Source of the DNA: Ptiloglossa arizonensis
Taxonomy: Eukaryota > Arthropoda > Insecta > Hymenoptera > Colletidae
Direction of reading: 5' to 3'
NCBI RefSeq assembly: GCF_051014685.1
Contig: NW_027478389.1
Span: 2,666,001 to 2,730,000, forward strand
DNA length: 64,000 bases
The notes under the pieces are model-generated. The model saw only the letters and a program-made list of their open reading frames with translations. It did not search any database and was not told the origin of the DNA. Shown here piece by piece: positions 38,201 through 52,100 of the stretch (position 1 is its first letter; every line of letters starts with the position of its first letter). A program made the translations under genes and the position numbers.

Positions 38201-40754
38201 TTTTTGCCCTAGGCCATTCTGTTTAAGCGTTTGGAGCAGCAGAAGTGCGAAAAATTTGTTGTCTCCTCAACCATTTCTTAGCTTCAAACTCCCATATCTC
38301 GCGAACGGATTGACCTAACCCAAAAATTCCTATTGCATCTGAAAGTAGAAACTCGCCCGATTACAACGGTATGTGTATTTTTGCCCTAGGCCATTCTGTT
38401 TAAGCGTTTGGAGCAGCAGAAGTGCGAAAAATTTGTTGTCTCCTCAACCATTTCTTAGCTTCAAAGTCCCATATCTCGCGAACGGATTGACCTAACCCAA
38501 AAATTCCTATTGCCTCTGAAAGTAGAAGCTCGCCCGATTACAATGGTATGTGTATTTAGTCCCTAGGCCATTCTGGTTAAGCGTTTGGAGCAGCAGAATT
38601 GCGAAAAATTTATTGTCTTGTCAACCATTTCTTAGCTTGAAAGTCCCATATCTCGCGAACGGATTGACCTAACCCAAAAATTCCTATTGTAACTGAAAGT
38701 AGAAACTCGCCCGATTACAACGGTATGTGTATTTTTTCCCTAGGCCATTCTGGTTAAGCGTTTGAAGCAGCAGAATTGCGAAAAATTTTTTCCCTTCTCA
38801 ACCATTTCTTGGCTTCAAACTCCCATATCTCGCGAACGGATTGACCTAACCCAAAAATTCCTATTGCATCTGAAAGTAGAAACTCGCCCGATTACAACGG
38901 TATGTGTATTTTTTCCCTAGGCCATTCTGGTTAAGCGTTTGGAGCAGCAGAAAGGCGAAAAATTTTTTTCCTTCACAACCATTTCTTGGCTTCAAACTCC
39001 AATATCTCGCGAACAGATTGACCTAACCCAAACATTCCTATGGCATTTGAAAGTAGATACTCGCCCGATTACAACGGTATGTGTATTTTTGCCCTAGGCC
39101 ATTCTGTTTAAGCGTTTCGAGCAGCAGAAGTGCGAAAGATTTGTTGTCTTCTCAACCATTTCTTAGCTTCAAACGCTCATATCCCGCGAACGGATTGACC
39201 TAACACAAACATTCCTATGGCATTTGAAAGTAGAAACTCGCCCGATTACAACGGTACGTGTATTTTTCCCCTAGGTCATTCTGGTTAAGCGATTGGAGCA
39301 GCAGAAGTGCGAAAAATTTGTTGTCTTGCCAACCATTTCTTAGCTTCAAAGTCCCATATCTCGCGAACGGATTGACCTAACCCAAAAATTCCTATTGTAA
39401 TTGAAAGTAGAAACTCGCCCGATTACAACGGTATGTGTATTTTTTCCCTAGGCCATTCTGGTTAAGCGTTTGGAGCAGCAGAATTGCGAAAAATTTTTTC
39501 CTTCTCAACCATTTCTTGGCTTCAAACTCCAATATCTCGCGAACGGATTGACCTAACCCAAAAATTCCTGTTGCATCTGAAAGTAGAAGCTCGCCCGATT
39601 ACAACGGTATGCGTATTTTTTCCCTAGGCCATTCTGGTTAAGCGTTTGGAGCAGCAGAATTGCGAAAAATTTGTTGTCTTCTCAACCATTTCTTAGCTTC
39701 AAACTCCCATATCTCGCGAACGGATTGACCTAACCCAAAAATTCCTGTTGCATCAGAAAGTAGAAACTCACCCGATTACAACGGTATGCGTATTTTTTCC
39801 CTAGTCCATTCTGGTTAAGCGTTTGGAGCAGCAGAATCGCGAAAAATTTGTTGTCTTCTCAACCATTTCTTAGCTTCAAACGCTAATATCTCGCGAACGG
39901 ATTGACCTAACACAAACATTCCTATGGCATTTGAAAGTAGAAACCCGCCCGATTACAACGGTACGTGTATTTTTCCCCTAGGCCATTCTGGTTAAGCGAT
40001 TGGAGCAGCAGAAGTGCGAAAAATTTGTTGTCTTGTCAACCATTTCTTAGCTTCAAAGTCCCATATCTCGCGAACGGATTGACCTAACCCAAAAATTCCT
40101 ATTGTAATTGAAAGTAGAAACTCGCCCGATTACAACGGTATGTGTATTTTTTCCCTACGCCATTCTGGTTAAGCGTTTGAAGCAGCAGCATTGCGCAAAT
40201 TTTTTTGCCTTCTCAACCATTTCTTGGCTTCAAACTCCCATATCTCGCGAACGGATTGACCTAACCCAAAAAATTCCTATCGCATCTGAAAGTAGAAACC
40301 CGCCCGATTACAACGGTATGTGTATTTTTTCCCTAGGCCATTCTGGTTAAGCGTTTGGAGCAGCAGAAAGGCGAAAAATTTTTTTCCTTCACAACCATTT
40401 CTTGGCTTCAAACTCCAATATCTCGCGAACAGATTGACCTAACCCAAACATTCCTATGGCATTTGAAAGTAGATACTCGCCCGATTACAACGGTATGTGT
40501 ATTTTTGCCCTAGGCCATTCTGTTTAAGCGTTTCGAGCAGCAGAAGTGCGAAAGATTTGTTGTCTTCTCAACCATTTCTTAGCTTCAAACGCTCATATCC
40601 CGCGAACGGATTGACCTAACACAAACATTCCTATGGCATTTGAAAGTAGAAACTCGCCCGATTACAACGGTACGTGTATTTTTCCCCTAGGTCATTCTGG
40701 TTAAGCGATTGGAGCAGCAGAAGTGCGAAAAATTTGTTGTCTTGCCAACCATTT
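35270..40754 (-). repeat. 5485-bp block P, copy 1 (31 monomers)
   Basis: Pairs with about 40755-46239 at a constant 5485-bp offset (31 x 177 minus 2). Matching landmarks include CCTGTTGTAACTG (35322 with 40807 and 36736 with 42221), GTTTGTAGC (36286 with 41771) and AAAGGCG (38951 with 44436). On spot comparison the copies are nearly identical; I noticed T at 36902 against A at 42387. The block contains an 8-monomer repeat near its right end (AAAGGCG at 38951 and 40367, offset 1416). Confidence 0.85.
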
Positions 40755-43700
40755 CTTAGCTTCAAAGTCCCATATCTCGCGAACGGATTGACCTAACCCA
40801 AAAATTCCTGTTGTAACTGAAAGTAGAAACTCGCCCGATTACAACGGTATGTGTATTCTTTCGCTAGGCCATTCTGGTTAAGCGTCTGAAGCCGCAGAAT
40901 TGCGAAAAATTTTTTGCCTTCTCAACCATTTCTTGGCTTCAAACTCCCATATCTCGCGAACGGATTGACCTAACCCAAAAATTCCTATTGCATCTGAAAG
41001 TAGAAACTCGCCGGATTACAACGGTATGTGTATTTTTGCCCTAGGCCATTCTGGTTAAGCGTTTGGAGCAGCAGAAGTGCGAAAAATTTGTTGTCTCCTC
41101 AACCATTTCTTAGCTTCAAACTCCCATATCTCGCGAACGGACTGACCTAACCCAAAAATTCCTATTGCATCTGAAAGTAGAAACTAGCCCGATTACAGCG
41201 GTATGTGTATTTTTTCCCTTGGCCATTCTGGTTAAGCGTTTGGAGCACTAGAATTGCGTAAAATTTTTTGCCTTCTCAACCATTTCTTGGCTTCAAACTC
41301 CCATATCTCGCGAACGGATTGACCTAACCCAAAAATTCCTATTGCATCCGAAAGTAGAAACTCGCCCGATTACAACGGTATGTGTATTTTTTCCCTAGGC
41401 CTTTCTGGTTTAGCGTTTGAAGCAGCAGAAGTGCGAAAAATTTGTTGTCTCCTCAACCATTTCTTAGCTTCAAACTCCCATATCTCGCGAACGGATTGAC
41501 CTAACCCGAAAATTCCTATTGCATCTGAAAGTAGAAACTCGCCCGATTACAACGGTATGTGTATTTTTTCCCTAGGCCATTCTGGTTAAGCGTTTGGAGC
41601 AGCAGAATGGCGAAAAATTTTTTGCCTTCTCAACCATTTCTTGGCTTCAAACTCCCATATCTCGCGAACGGATTGACCCACCCCAAAAATTCCTATTGCC
41701 TCTGAAAGTAGAAACTCGCCCGATTACAACGGTATGTGTATTTAGTCCCTAGGCCATTCGGTTTAAGCGTTTGTAGCAGCAGAAGTGCGAAAAATTTGTT
41801 GTCTTCTAAACCATTTCTTAGCTACAAACTCCCATATCTCGCAAACGAATTGACCTAACCCAAAAATTCCAATGGCATCTGAAAGTAGAAACTAGCCCGA
41901 TTACAGCGGTATGTGTATTTTTTCCCTAGGATATTCTGGTTAAGCGTTTGGAGCAGCTGAATTGCGAAAAATTTTTTCCTTCTCAACCATTTCTTGGCTT
42001 CAAACTCCAATATCTCGCGAACGGATTGCCTAACCCAAAAATTCCTGTTGCATCAGAAAGTAGAAACTCACCCGATTACAACGGTATGCGTATTTTTTCC
42101 CTAGTCCATTCTCGTTAAGCGTTAGGAGCAGCAGAAGTGCGAAAAATTTGTTGTCTTGTCAAACATTTCTTAGCTTCAAAGTCCCATATCTCGCGAACGG
42201 ATTGACCTAACCCAAAAATTCCTGTTGTAACTGAAAGTAGAAACTCGCCCGATTACAACGGTATGTGTATTCTTTCGCTAGGCCATTCTGGTTAAGCGTC
42301 TGAAGCAGCAGAATTGCGAAAAATTTTTTGCCTTCTCAACCATTTCTTGGCTTCAAACTCCCATATCTCGCGAACGGATTGACCTAACCCAAAAATTCCT
42401 ATTGCATCTGAAAGTAGAAACTCGCCCGATTACAACGGTATGTGTATTTTTGCCCTAGGCCATTCTGTTTAAGCGTTTGGAGCAGCAGAAGTGCGAAAAA
42501 TTTGTTGCCTCCTCAACCATTTCTTAGCTTCAAACTCCCATATCTCGCGAACGGATTGACCTACCCCAAAAATTCCTATTGCATCTGAAAGTGGAAACTC
42601 GCCCGATTACAACGGTATGCGTATTTTTTCCCTAGGCCATTCTGGTTAAGCGTTTGGAGCAGCAGAATTGCGAAAAATTTATTGTCTAATCAACCATTTC
42701 TTAGCTTCAAAGTCCCATATCTCGCGAACGGATTGACCTAACCCAAAAATTCCTATTGTAACTGAAAGTAGAAACTCGCCCGATTACAACGGTACGTGTA
42801 TTTTTTCCCTAGGCCATTCTGGTTAAGCGTTTGAAGCAGCAGAATTGCGAAAAATTTTTTCCCTTCTCAACCATTTCTTGGCTTCAAACTCCCATATCTC
42901 GCGAACGGACTGACCTAACCCAAAAATTCCTATTGCATCTGAAAGTAGAAACTCGCCCGATTACAACGGTATGTGTATTTTTGCCCTAGGCCATTCTGTT
43001 TAAGCGTTTGGAGCAGCAGAAGTGCGAAAAATTTGTTGTCTCCTCAACCATTTCTTAGCTTCAAAGTCCCATATCTCGCGAACGGATTGACCTAACCCAA
43101 AAATTCCTATTGTAATTGAAAGTAGAAACTCGCCCGATTACAACGGTATGTGTATTTTTGACCTAGGCCATTCTGGTTCAGCGTTAGGGGCAGCAGAATC
43201 GCGAAAAATTTGTTGTCTCCTCAACCATTTCTTAGCTTCAAACTCCCATATCTCGCGAACGGATTGACCTAACCCAAAAATTCCTATTGCATCTGAAAGT
43301 AGAAACTCGCCCGATTACAACGGTATGTGTATTTTTTCCCTAGGGCATTCTGGTTAAGCGTTTGGAGCAGCAGAAAGGCGAAAAATTTTTTTCCTTCACA
43401 ACCATTTCTTGGTTTCAAACTCCCATATCTCGCGAACGGATTGACCTAACCCAAAAATTCCTATTGTAACTGAAAGTAGAAACTCGCCCGATTACAACGG
43501 TATGTGTATTTTTTCCCTAGGCCATTTTGGTTAAGCGTTTGAAGCAGCAGAGTTGCGAAAAATTTTTTCCCTTCTCAACCATTTCTTGGCTTCAAACTCC
43601 CATATCTCGCGAACGGATTGACCTAACCCAAAAATTCCTATTGCATCTGAAAGTAGAAGCTCGTCCGAATACAACGGTGTGTGTATTTTTGCCCTAGGCC

Positions 43701-46239
43701 ATTCTGTTTAAGCGTTTGGAGCAGCAGAAGTGCGAAAAATTTGTTGTCTCCTCAACCATTTCTTAGCTTCAAACTCCCATATCTCGCGAACGGATTGACC
43801 TAACCCAAAAATTCCTATTGCATCTGAAAGTAGAAACTCGCCCGATTACAACGGTATGTGTATTTTTGCCCTAGGCCATTCTGTTTAAGCGTTTGGAGCA
43901 GCAGAAGTGCGAAAAATTTGTTGTCTCCTCAACCATTTCTTAGCTTCAAAGTCCCATATCTCGCGAACGGATTGACCTAACCCAAAAATTCCTATTGCCT
44001 CTGAAAGTAGAAGCTCGCCCGATTACAATGGTATGTGTATTTAGTCCCTAGGCCATTCTGGTTAAGCGTTTGGAGCAGCAGAATTGCGAAAAATTTATTG
44101 TCTTGTCAACCATTTCTTAGCTTGAAAGTCCCATATCTCGCGAACGGATTGACCTAACCCAAAAATTCCTATTGTAACTGAAAGTAGAAACTCGCCCGAT
44201 TACAACGGTATGTGTATTTTTTCCCTAGGCCATTCTGGTTAAGCGTTTGAAGCAGCAGAATTGCGAAAAATTTTTTCCCTTCTCAACCATTTCTTGGCTT
44301 CAAACTCCCATATCTCGCGAACGGATTGACCTAACCCAAAAATTCCTATTGCATCTGAAAGTAGAAACTCGCCCGATTACAACGGTATGTGTATTTTTTC
44401 CCTAGGCCATTCTGGTTAAGCGTTTGGAGCAGCAGAAAGGCGAAAAATTTTTTTCCTTCACAACCATTTCTTGGCTTCAAACTCCAATATCTCGCGAACA
44501 GATTGACCTAACCCAAACATTCCTATGGCATTTGAAAGTAGATACTCGCCCGATTACAACGGTATGTGTATTTTTGCCCTAGGCCATTCTGTTTAAGCGT
44601 TTCGAGCAGCAGAAGTGCGAAAGATTTGTTGTCTTCTCAACCATTTCTTAGCTTCAAACGCTCATATCCCGCGAACGGATTGACCTAACACAAACATTCC
44701 TATGGCATTTGAAAGTAGAAACTCGCCCGATTACAACGGTACGTGTATTTTTCCCCTAGGTCATTCTGGTTAAGCGATTGGAGCAGCAGAAGTGCGAAAA
44801 ATTTGTTGTCTTGCCAACCATTTCTTAGCTTCAAAGTCCCATATCTCGCGAACGGATTGACCTAACCCAAAAATTCCTATTGTAATTGAAAGTAGAAACT
44901 CGCCCGATTACAACGGTATGTGTATTTTTTCCCTAGGCCATTCTGGTTAAGCGTTTGGAGCAGCAGAATTGCGAAAAATTTTTTCCTTCTCAACCATTTC
45001 TTGGCTTCAAACTCCAATATCTCGCGAACGGATTGACCTAACCCAAAAATTCCTGTTGCATCTGAAAGTAGAAGCTCGCCCGATTACAACGGTATGCGTA
45101 TTTTTTCCCTAGGCCATTCTGGTTAAGCGTTTGGAGCAGCAGAATTGCGAAAAATTTGTTGTCTTCTCAACCATTTCTTAGCTTCAAACTCCCATATCTC
45201 GCGAACGGATTGACCTAACCCAAAAATTCCTGTTGCATCAGAAAGTAGAAACTCACCCGATTACAACGGTATGCGTATTTTTTCCCTAGTCCATTCTGGT
45301 TAAGCGTTTGGAGCAGCAGAATCGCGAAAAATTTGTTGTCTTCTCAACCATTTCTTAGCTTCAAACGCTAATATCTCGCGAACGGATTGACCTAACACAA
45401 ACATTCCTATGGCATTTGAAAGTAGAAACCCGCCCGATTACAACGGTACGTGTATTTTTCCCCTAGGCCATTCTGGTTAAGCGATTGGAGCAGCAGAAGT
45501 GCGAAAAATTTGTTGTCTTGTCAACCATTTCTTAGCTTCAAAGTCCCATATCTCGCGAACGGATTGACCTAACCCAAAAATTCCTATTGTAATTGAAAGT
45601 AGAAACTCGCCCGATTACAACGGTATGTGTATTTTTTCCCTACGCCATTCTGGTTAAGCGTTTGAAGCAGCAGCATTGCGCAAATTTTTTTGCCTTCTCA
45701 ACCATTTCTTGGCTTCAAACTCCCATATCTCGCGAACGGATTGACCTAACCCAAAAAATTCCTATCGCATCTGAAAGTAGAAACCCGCCCGATTACAACG
45801 GTATGTGTATTTTTTCCCTAGGCCATTCTGGTTAAGCGTTTGGAGCAGCAGAAAGGCGAAAAATTTTTTTCCTTCACAACCATTTCTTGGCTTCAAACTC
45901 CAATATCTCGCGAACAGATTGACCTAACCCAAACATTCCTATGGCATTTGAAAGTAGATACTCGCCCGATTACAACGGTATGTGTATTTTTGCCCTAGGC
46001 CATTCTGTTTAAGCGTTTCGAGCAGCAGAAGTGCGAAAGATTTGTTGTCTTCTCAACCATTTCTTAGCTTCAAACGCTCATATCCCGCGAACGGATTGAC
46101 CTAACACAAACATTCCTATGGCATTTGAAAGTAGAAACTCGCCCGATTACAACGGTACGTGTATTTTTCCCCTAGGTCATTCTGGTTAAGCGATTGGAGC
46201 AGCAGAAGTGCGAAAAATTTGTCGTCTTGCCAACCATTT
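40755..46239 (-). repeat. 5485-bp block P, copy 2 (31 monomers)
   Basis: Direct tandem partner of the preceding block with the same internal order. Pairing ends between about 46240 and 46291: the next base difference is CCTGTTGTAACTG at 40807 against CCTATTGTAATTG at the expected position. Near-identity over 5.5 kb, in an array whose neighbouring monomers differ at many sites, indicates a very recent duplication or an assembly-level duplication. Confidence 0.84.
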
Positions 46240-47290
46240 CTTAGCTTCAAAGTCCCATATCTCGCGAACGGATTGACCTAACCCAAAAATTCCTATTGTA
46301 ATTGAAAGTAGAAACTCGCCCGATTACAACGGTATGTGTATTTTTTCCCTAGGCCATTCTGGTTAAGCGTTTGGAGCAGCAGAATTGCGAAAAATTTTTT
46401 CCTTCTCAACCATTTCTTGGCTTCAAACTCCAATATCTCGCGAACGGATTGACCTAACCCAAAAATTCCTGTTGCATCTGAAAGTAGAAGCTCGCCCGAT
46501 TACAACGGTATGCGTATTTTTTCCCTAGGCCATTCTGGTTAAGCGTTTGGAGCAGCAGAATTGCGAAAAATTTGTTGTCTTCTCAACCATTTCTTAGCTT
46601 CAAACTCCCATATCTCGCGAACGGATTGACCTAACCCAAAAATTCCTGTTGCATCAGAAAGTAGAAACTCACCCGATTACAACGGTATGCGTATTTTTTC
46701 CCTAGTCCATTCTGGTTAAGCGTTTGGAGCAGCAGAATCGCGAAAAATTTGTTGTCTTCTCAACCATTTCTTAGCTTCAAACGCTAATATCTCGCGAACG
46801 GATTGACCTAACACAAACATTCCTATGGCATTTGAAAGTAGAAACCCGCCCGATTACAACGGTACGTGTATTTTTCCCCTAGGCCATTCTGGTTAAGCGA
46901 TTGGAGCAGCAGAAGTGCGAAAAATTTGTTGTCTTGTCAACCATTTCTTAGCTTCAAAGTCCCATATCTCGCGAACGGATTGACCTAACCCAAAAATTCC
47001 TATTGTAATTGAAAGTAGAAACTCGCCCGATTACAACGGTATGTGTATTTTTTCCCTACGCCATTCTGGTTAAGCGTTTGAAGCAGCAGCATTGCGCAAA
47101 TTTTTTTGCCTTCTCAACCATTTCTTGGCTTCAAACTCCCATATCTCGCGAACGGATTGACCTAACCCAAAAATTCCTATCGCATCTGAAAGTAGAAACC
47201 CGCCCGATTACAACGGTATGTGTATTTTTTCCCTAGTCCATTCTGGTTAAGCGTTTGAAGCAGCAGAACTGCGAAAAATTTTTTGCCTTC
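44473..47290 (-). repeat. Eight-monomer tandem repeat, 1416-bp step
   Basis: ACTCCAATATCTCGCG with the private variant GAACAGATTG occurs at 44481 and 45897, and a GCAGCAGCATTGCGCAAAT monomer recurs at about 45670 and 47086; both pairs are 1416 bp apart, exactly 8 x 177. The same 8-monomer series is present once earlier at about 38988-40404. The second copy here runs on to about 47.2 kb and then changes into the 5-monomer region. Confidence 0.83.
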
Positions 47291-47390
47291 TCAACCATTT
47301 CTTGGCTTCAAACTCCCATATCTCGCGAACGGATTGACCTAACCCAAAAATTCCGATTGCATCTGAAAGTAGAAACTCGCCCGATTACAG

Positions 47391-49156
47391 CGGTATGTGT
47401 ATTTTTTCCCTAGGATATTGTGGTTAAGCGTTTGGACAAGCAGAATTGCGAAAAATTCTTTCCTTCTCAACCATTTCTTGGGTTCAAACTCCAATATCTC
47501 GCGAACGGATTGACCTAACCCAAAAATTCCTGTTGCATCTGAAAGTAGAAACTCGCCCGATTACAACGGTATGCGTGTTTTTTCCCTTGGCCATTCTGGT
47601 TAAGCGTTTGGAGCAGCAGAATTGCGAAAAATTTGTTGTCTTCTCAACCATTTCTTAGGTTCAAACTCCCATATCTCGCGAACGGATTGACCTAACCCAA
47701 AAATTCCTGTTGCATCGGAAAGTAGAAACTCGCCCGATTACAACGGTATGCGTATTTTTTCCCTAGTCCATTCTGGTTAAGCGTTTGGAGCAGCAGAATC
47801 GCGAAAAATTTGTTGTCTTCTCAACCATTTCTTAGCTTCAAACGCTCATATCTCGCGAACGGATTGACCTAACACAAACATTCCTATGGCATTTGAAAGT
47901 AGAAACTCGCCCGATTACAACGGTATGTGTATTTTTTCCCTAGGCCATTCTGGTTAAGCGTTTGAAGCAGCAGAATTGCGCAAAATTTTTTGCCTTCTCA
48001 ATCATTTCTTGGGTTCAAACTCCCATATCTCGCGAACGGATTGACCTAACCCAAAAATTCCGATGGCATCTGAAAGTAGAAACTAGCCCGATTACAGCGG
48101 TATGTGTATTTTTTCCCTAGGATATTCTGGTTAAGCGTTTGGAGCAGCAGAATTGCGAAAAATTTTTTCCTTCTCAACCATTTCTTGGCTTCAAACTCCA
48201 ATATCTCGCGAACGGATTGACCTAACCCAAAAATTCCTGTTGCATCTGAAAGTAGAAGCTCGCCCGATTACAGCGGTATGTGTATTTTTTCCCTAGGATA
48301 TTGTGGTTAAGCGTTTGGACAAGCAGAATTGCGAAAAATTCTTTCCTTCTCAACCATTTCTTGGGTTCAAACTCCAATATCTCGCGAACGGATTGACCTA
48401 ACCCAAAAATTCCTGTTGCATCTGAAAGTAGAAACTCGCCCGATTACAACGGTATGCGTGTTTTTTCCCTTGGCCATTCTGGTTAAGCGTTTGGAGCAGC
48501 AGAATTGCGAAAAATTTGTTGTCTTCTCAACCATTTCTTAGGTTCAAACTCCCATATCTCGCGAACGGATTGACCTAACCCAAAAATTCCTGTTGCATCG
48601 GAAAGTAGAAACTCGCCCGATTACAACGGTATGCGTATTTTTTCCCTAGTCCATTCTGGTTAAGCGTTTGGAGCAGCAGAATCGCGAAAAATTTGTTGTC
48701 TTCTCAACCATTTCTTAGCTTCAAACGCTCATATCTCGCGAACGGATTGACCTAACACAAACATTCCTATGGCATTTGAAAGTAGAAACTCGCCCGATTA
48801 CAACGGTATGTGTATTTTTTCCCTAGGCCATTCTGGTTAAGCGTTTGAAGCAGCAGAATTGCGCAAAATTTTTTGCCTTCTCAATCATTTCTTGGGTTCA
48901 AACTCCCATATCTCGCGAACGGATTGACCTAACCCAAAAATTCCGATGGCATCTGAAAGTAGAAACTAGCCCGATTACAGCGGTATGTGTATTTTTTCCC
49001 TAGGATATTCTGGTTAAGCGTTTGGAGCAGCAGAATTGCGAAAAATTTTTTCCTTCTCAACCATTTCTTGGCTTCAAACTCCAATATCTCGCGAACGGAT
49101 TGACCTAACCCAAAAATTCCTGTTGCATCTGAAAGTAGAAGCTCGCCCGATTACAG
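47391..49156 (-). repeat. Five-monomer tandem duplication (883-bp step)
   Basis: CGGTATGTGTATTTTTTCCC followed by TAGGATATTGTGG and GGACAAGCAGAATTGCG occurs at 47391 and 48274, an 883-bp offset (5 x 177 minus 2). Each copy contains monomers with GCGTGTTTTTTCCCTTGG, TGCATCGGAAAG, ACACAAACATTCC and CCGATGGCATC. The GATATTGTGG marker appears a third time at about 50067 in a rearranged setting. Confidence 0.82.
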
Positions 49157-52100
49157 CGGTATGTGTATTTTTTCCCTAGGATATTCTGGTTAAGCGTTTG
49201 GAGCAGCAGAATTGCGAAAAATTTTTTCCTTCTCAACCATTTCTTGGCTTCAAACTCCAATATCTCGCGAACGGATTGACCTAACCCAAAAATTCCTGTT
49301 GCATCAGAAAGTAGAAACTCACCCGATTACAACGGTATGCGTATTTTTTCCCTAGTCCATTCTCGTTAAGCGTTTGGAGCAGCAGAAGTGCGAAAAATTT
49401 GTTGTCTTGTCAAACATTTCTTAGCTTCAAACTCCCATGTCTGGCGAACGGATTGACCTAACCCAAAAATTCCTGTTGCATCAGAAAGTAGAAACCCGCC
49501 CGATTACAACGGTACGTGTATTTTTCCCCTAGGCCATTCTGGTTAAGCGATTGGAGCAGCAGAAGTGCGAAAAATTTGTTGTCTTGTCAACCATTTCTTA
49601 GCTTCAAAGTCCCATATCTCGCGAACGGATTGACCTAACCCAAAAATTCCTATTGTAATTGAAAGTAGAAACTCGCCCGATTACAACGGTATGTGTATTT
49701 TTTCCCTACGCCATTCTGGTTAAGCGTTTGAAGCAGCAGCATTGCGCAAATTTTTTTGCCTTCTCAACCATTTCTTGGCTTCAAACTCCCATATCTCGCG
49801 AACGGATTGACCTAACCCAAAAAGTCCTATCGCATCTGAAAGTAGAAACCCGCCCGATTACAACGGTATGTGTATTTTTTCCCTAGTCCATTCTGGTTAA
49901 GCGTTTGAAGCAGCAGAACTGCGAAAAATTTTTTGCCTTCTCAACCATTTCTTGGCTTCAAACTCCCATATCTCGCGAACGGATTGACCTAACCCAAAAA
50001 TTCCGATTGCATCTGAAAGTAGAAACTCGCCCGATTACAGCGGTATGTGTATTTTTTCCCTAGGATATTGTGGTTAAGCGTTTGGACAAGCAGAATTGCG
50101 AAAAATTCTTTCCTTCTCAACCATTTCTTGGGTTCAAACTCCAATATCTCGCGAACGGATTGACCTAACCCAAAAATTCCTGTTGCATCTGAAAGTAGAA
50201 ACTCGCCCGATTACAACGGTATGCGTGTTTTTTCCCTTGGCCATTCTGGTTAAGCGTTTGGACAAGCAGAATTGCGAAAAATTCTTTCCTTCTCAACCAT
50301 TTCTTGGGTTCAAACTCCAATATCTCGCGAACGGATTGACCTAACCCAAAAATTCCTGTTGCATCGGAAAGTAGAAACTCGCCCGATTACAACGGTATGC
50401 GTATTTTTTCCCTAGTCCATTCTGGTTAAGCGTTTGGAGCAGCAGAATCGCGAAAAATTTGTTGTCTTCTCAACCATTTCTTAGCTTCAAACGCTCATAT
50501 CTCGCGAACGGATTGACCTAACACAAACATTCCTATGGCATTTGAAAGTAGAAACTCGCCCGATTACAACGGTATGTGTATTTTTTCCCTAGGCCATTCT
50601 GGTTAAGCGTTTGAAGCAGCAGAATTGCGCAAAATTTTTTGCCTTCTCAACCATTTCTTGGGTTCAAACTCCCATATCTCGCGAACGGATTGACCTAACC
50701 CAAAAATTCCTATCGCATCTGGAAGTAGAAACTCGCCCGGTTACAACGGTATGTGTATTTTTTCCCTAGGCCATTCTGGTTAAGCGTTTGAAGCAGCAGA
50801 ATTGCGAAAAATTTTTTGCCTTCTCAACCATTTCTTGGCTTCAAACTCCCATATCTCGCGAACGGATTGACCTAACCCAAAAATTCCTATTGCATCTGAA
50901 AGTAGAAACTCGCCCGATTACAACGGTAAGTGTATTTTTGCCCTAGGCCATTCTGGTTAAGCGTTTGGAGCAGCAGAAGTGCGAAAAATTTGTTGTCTTC
51001 TAAACCATTTCTTAGCTATAAACTCCCATATCTCGCAAACGGATTGACCTAACCCAAAAATTCCGATGGCATCTGAAAGTAGAAACTAGCCCGATTACAG
51101 CGGTATGTGTATTTTTTCCCTAGGATATTCTGGTTAAGCGTTTGGAGCAGCAGAATTGCGAAAAATTTTTTCCTTCTCAACCATTTCTTGGCTTCAAACT
51201 CCAATATCTCGCGAACGGATTGACCTAACCCAAAAATTCCTGTTGCATCTGAAAGTAGAAGCTCGCCCGATTACAGCGGTATGTGTATTTTTTCCCTAGG
51301 ATATTCTGGTTAAGCGTTTGGAGCAGCAGAATTGCGAAAAATTTTTTCCTTCTCAACCATTTCTTGGCTTCAAACTCCAATATCTCGCGAACGGATTGAC
51401 CTAACCCAAAAATTCCTGTTGCATCAGAAAGTAGAAACTCACCCGATTTCAACGGTATGCGTATTTTTTCCCTAGTCCATTCTCGTTAAGCGTTTGGAGC
51501 AGCAGAAGTGCGAAAAATTTGTTGTCTTGTCAAACATTTCTTAGCTTCAAACTCCCATGTCTGGCGAACGGATTGACCTAACCCAAAAATTCCTGTTGCA
51601 TCAGAAAGTAGAAACTCACCCGATTACAACGGTATGCGTATTTTTCCCCTAGTCCATTCTGGTTAAGCGTTTGGATCAGCAGAATCACGAAAAATTTGTT
51701 GTCTTCTCAACCATTTCTTAGCTTCAAACTCTCATATCTCGCGAACGGATTGACCTAACCCAAACATTCCTACGGCATTTGAAAGTAGAAACTCGCCCGA
51801 TTACAACGGTACGTGTATTTTTCCCCTAGGCCATTCTGGTTAAACGATTGGAGAAGCAGAAGTGCGAAAAATTTGTTGTCTTGTCAATCATTTCTTAGCT
51901 TCAAAGTCCCATATCTCGCGAACGGATTGACCTAACCCAAAAATTCCTATTGTAACTGAAAGTAGAAACTCGCCCGATTACAACGGTATGTGTATTCTTT
52001 CCCTAGGCCATTCTGGTTAACCGTCTGAAGCAGCAGAATTGCGAAAAATTTTTTGCCTTCTCAACCTTTTCTTGGCTTCAAACTCCCATATCTCGCGAAC

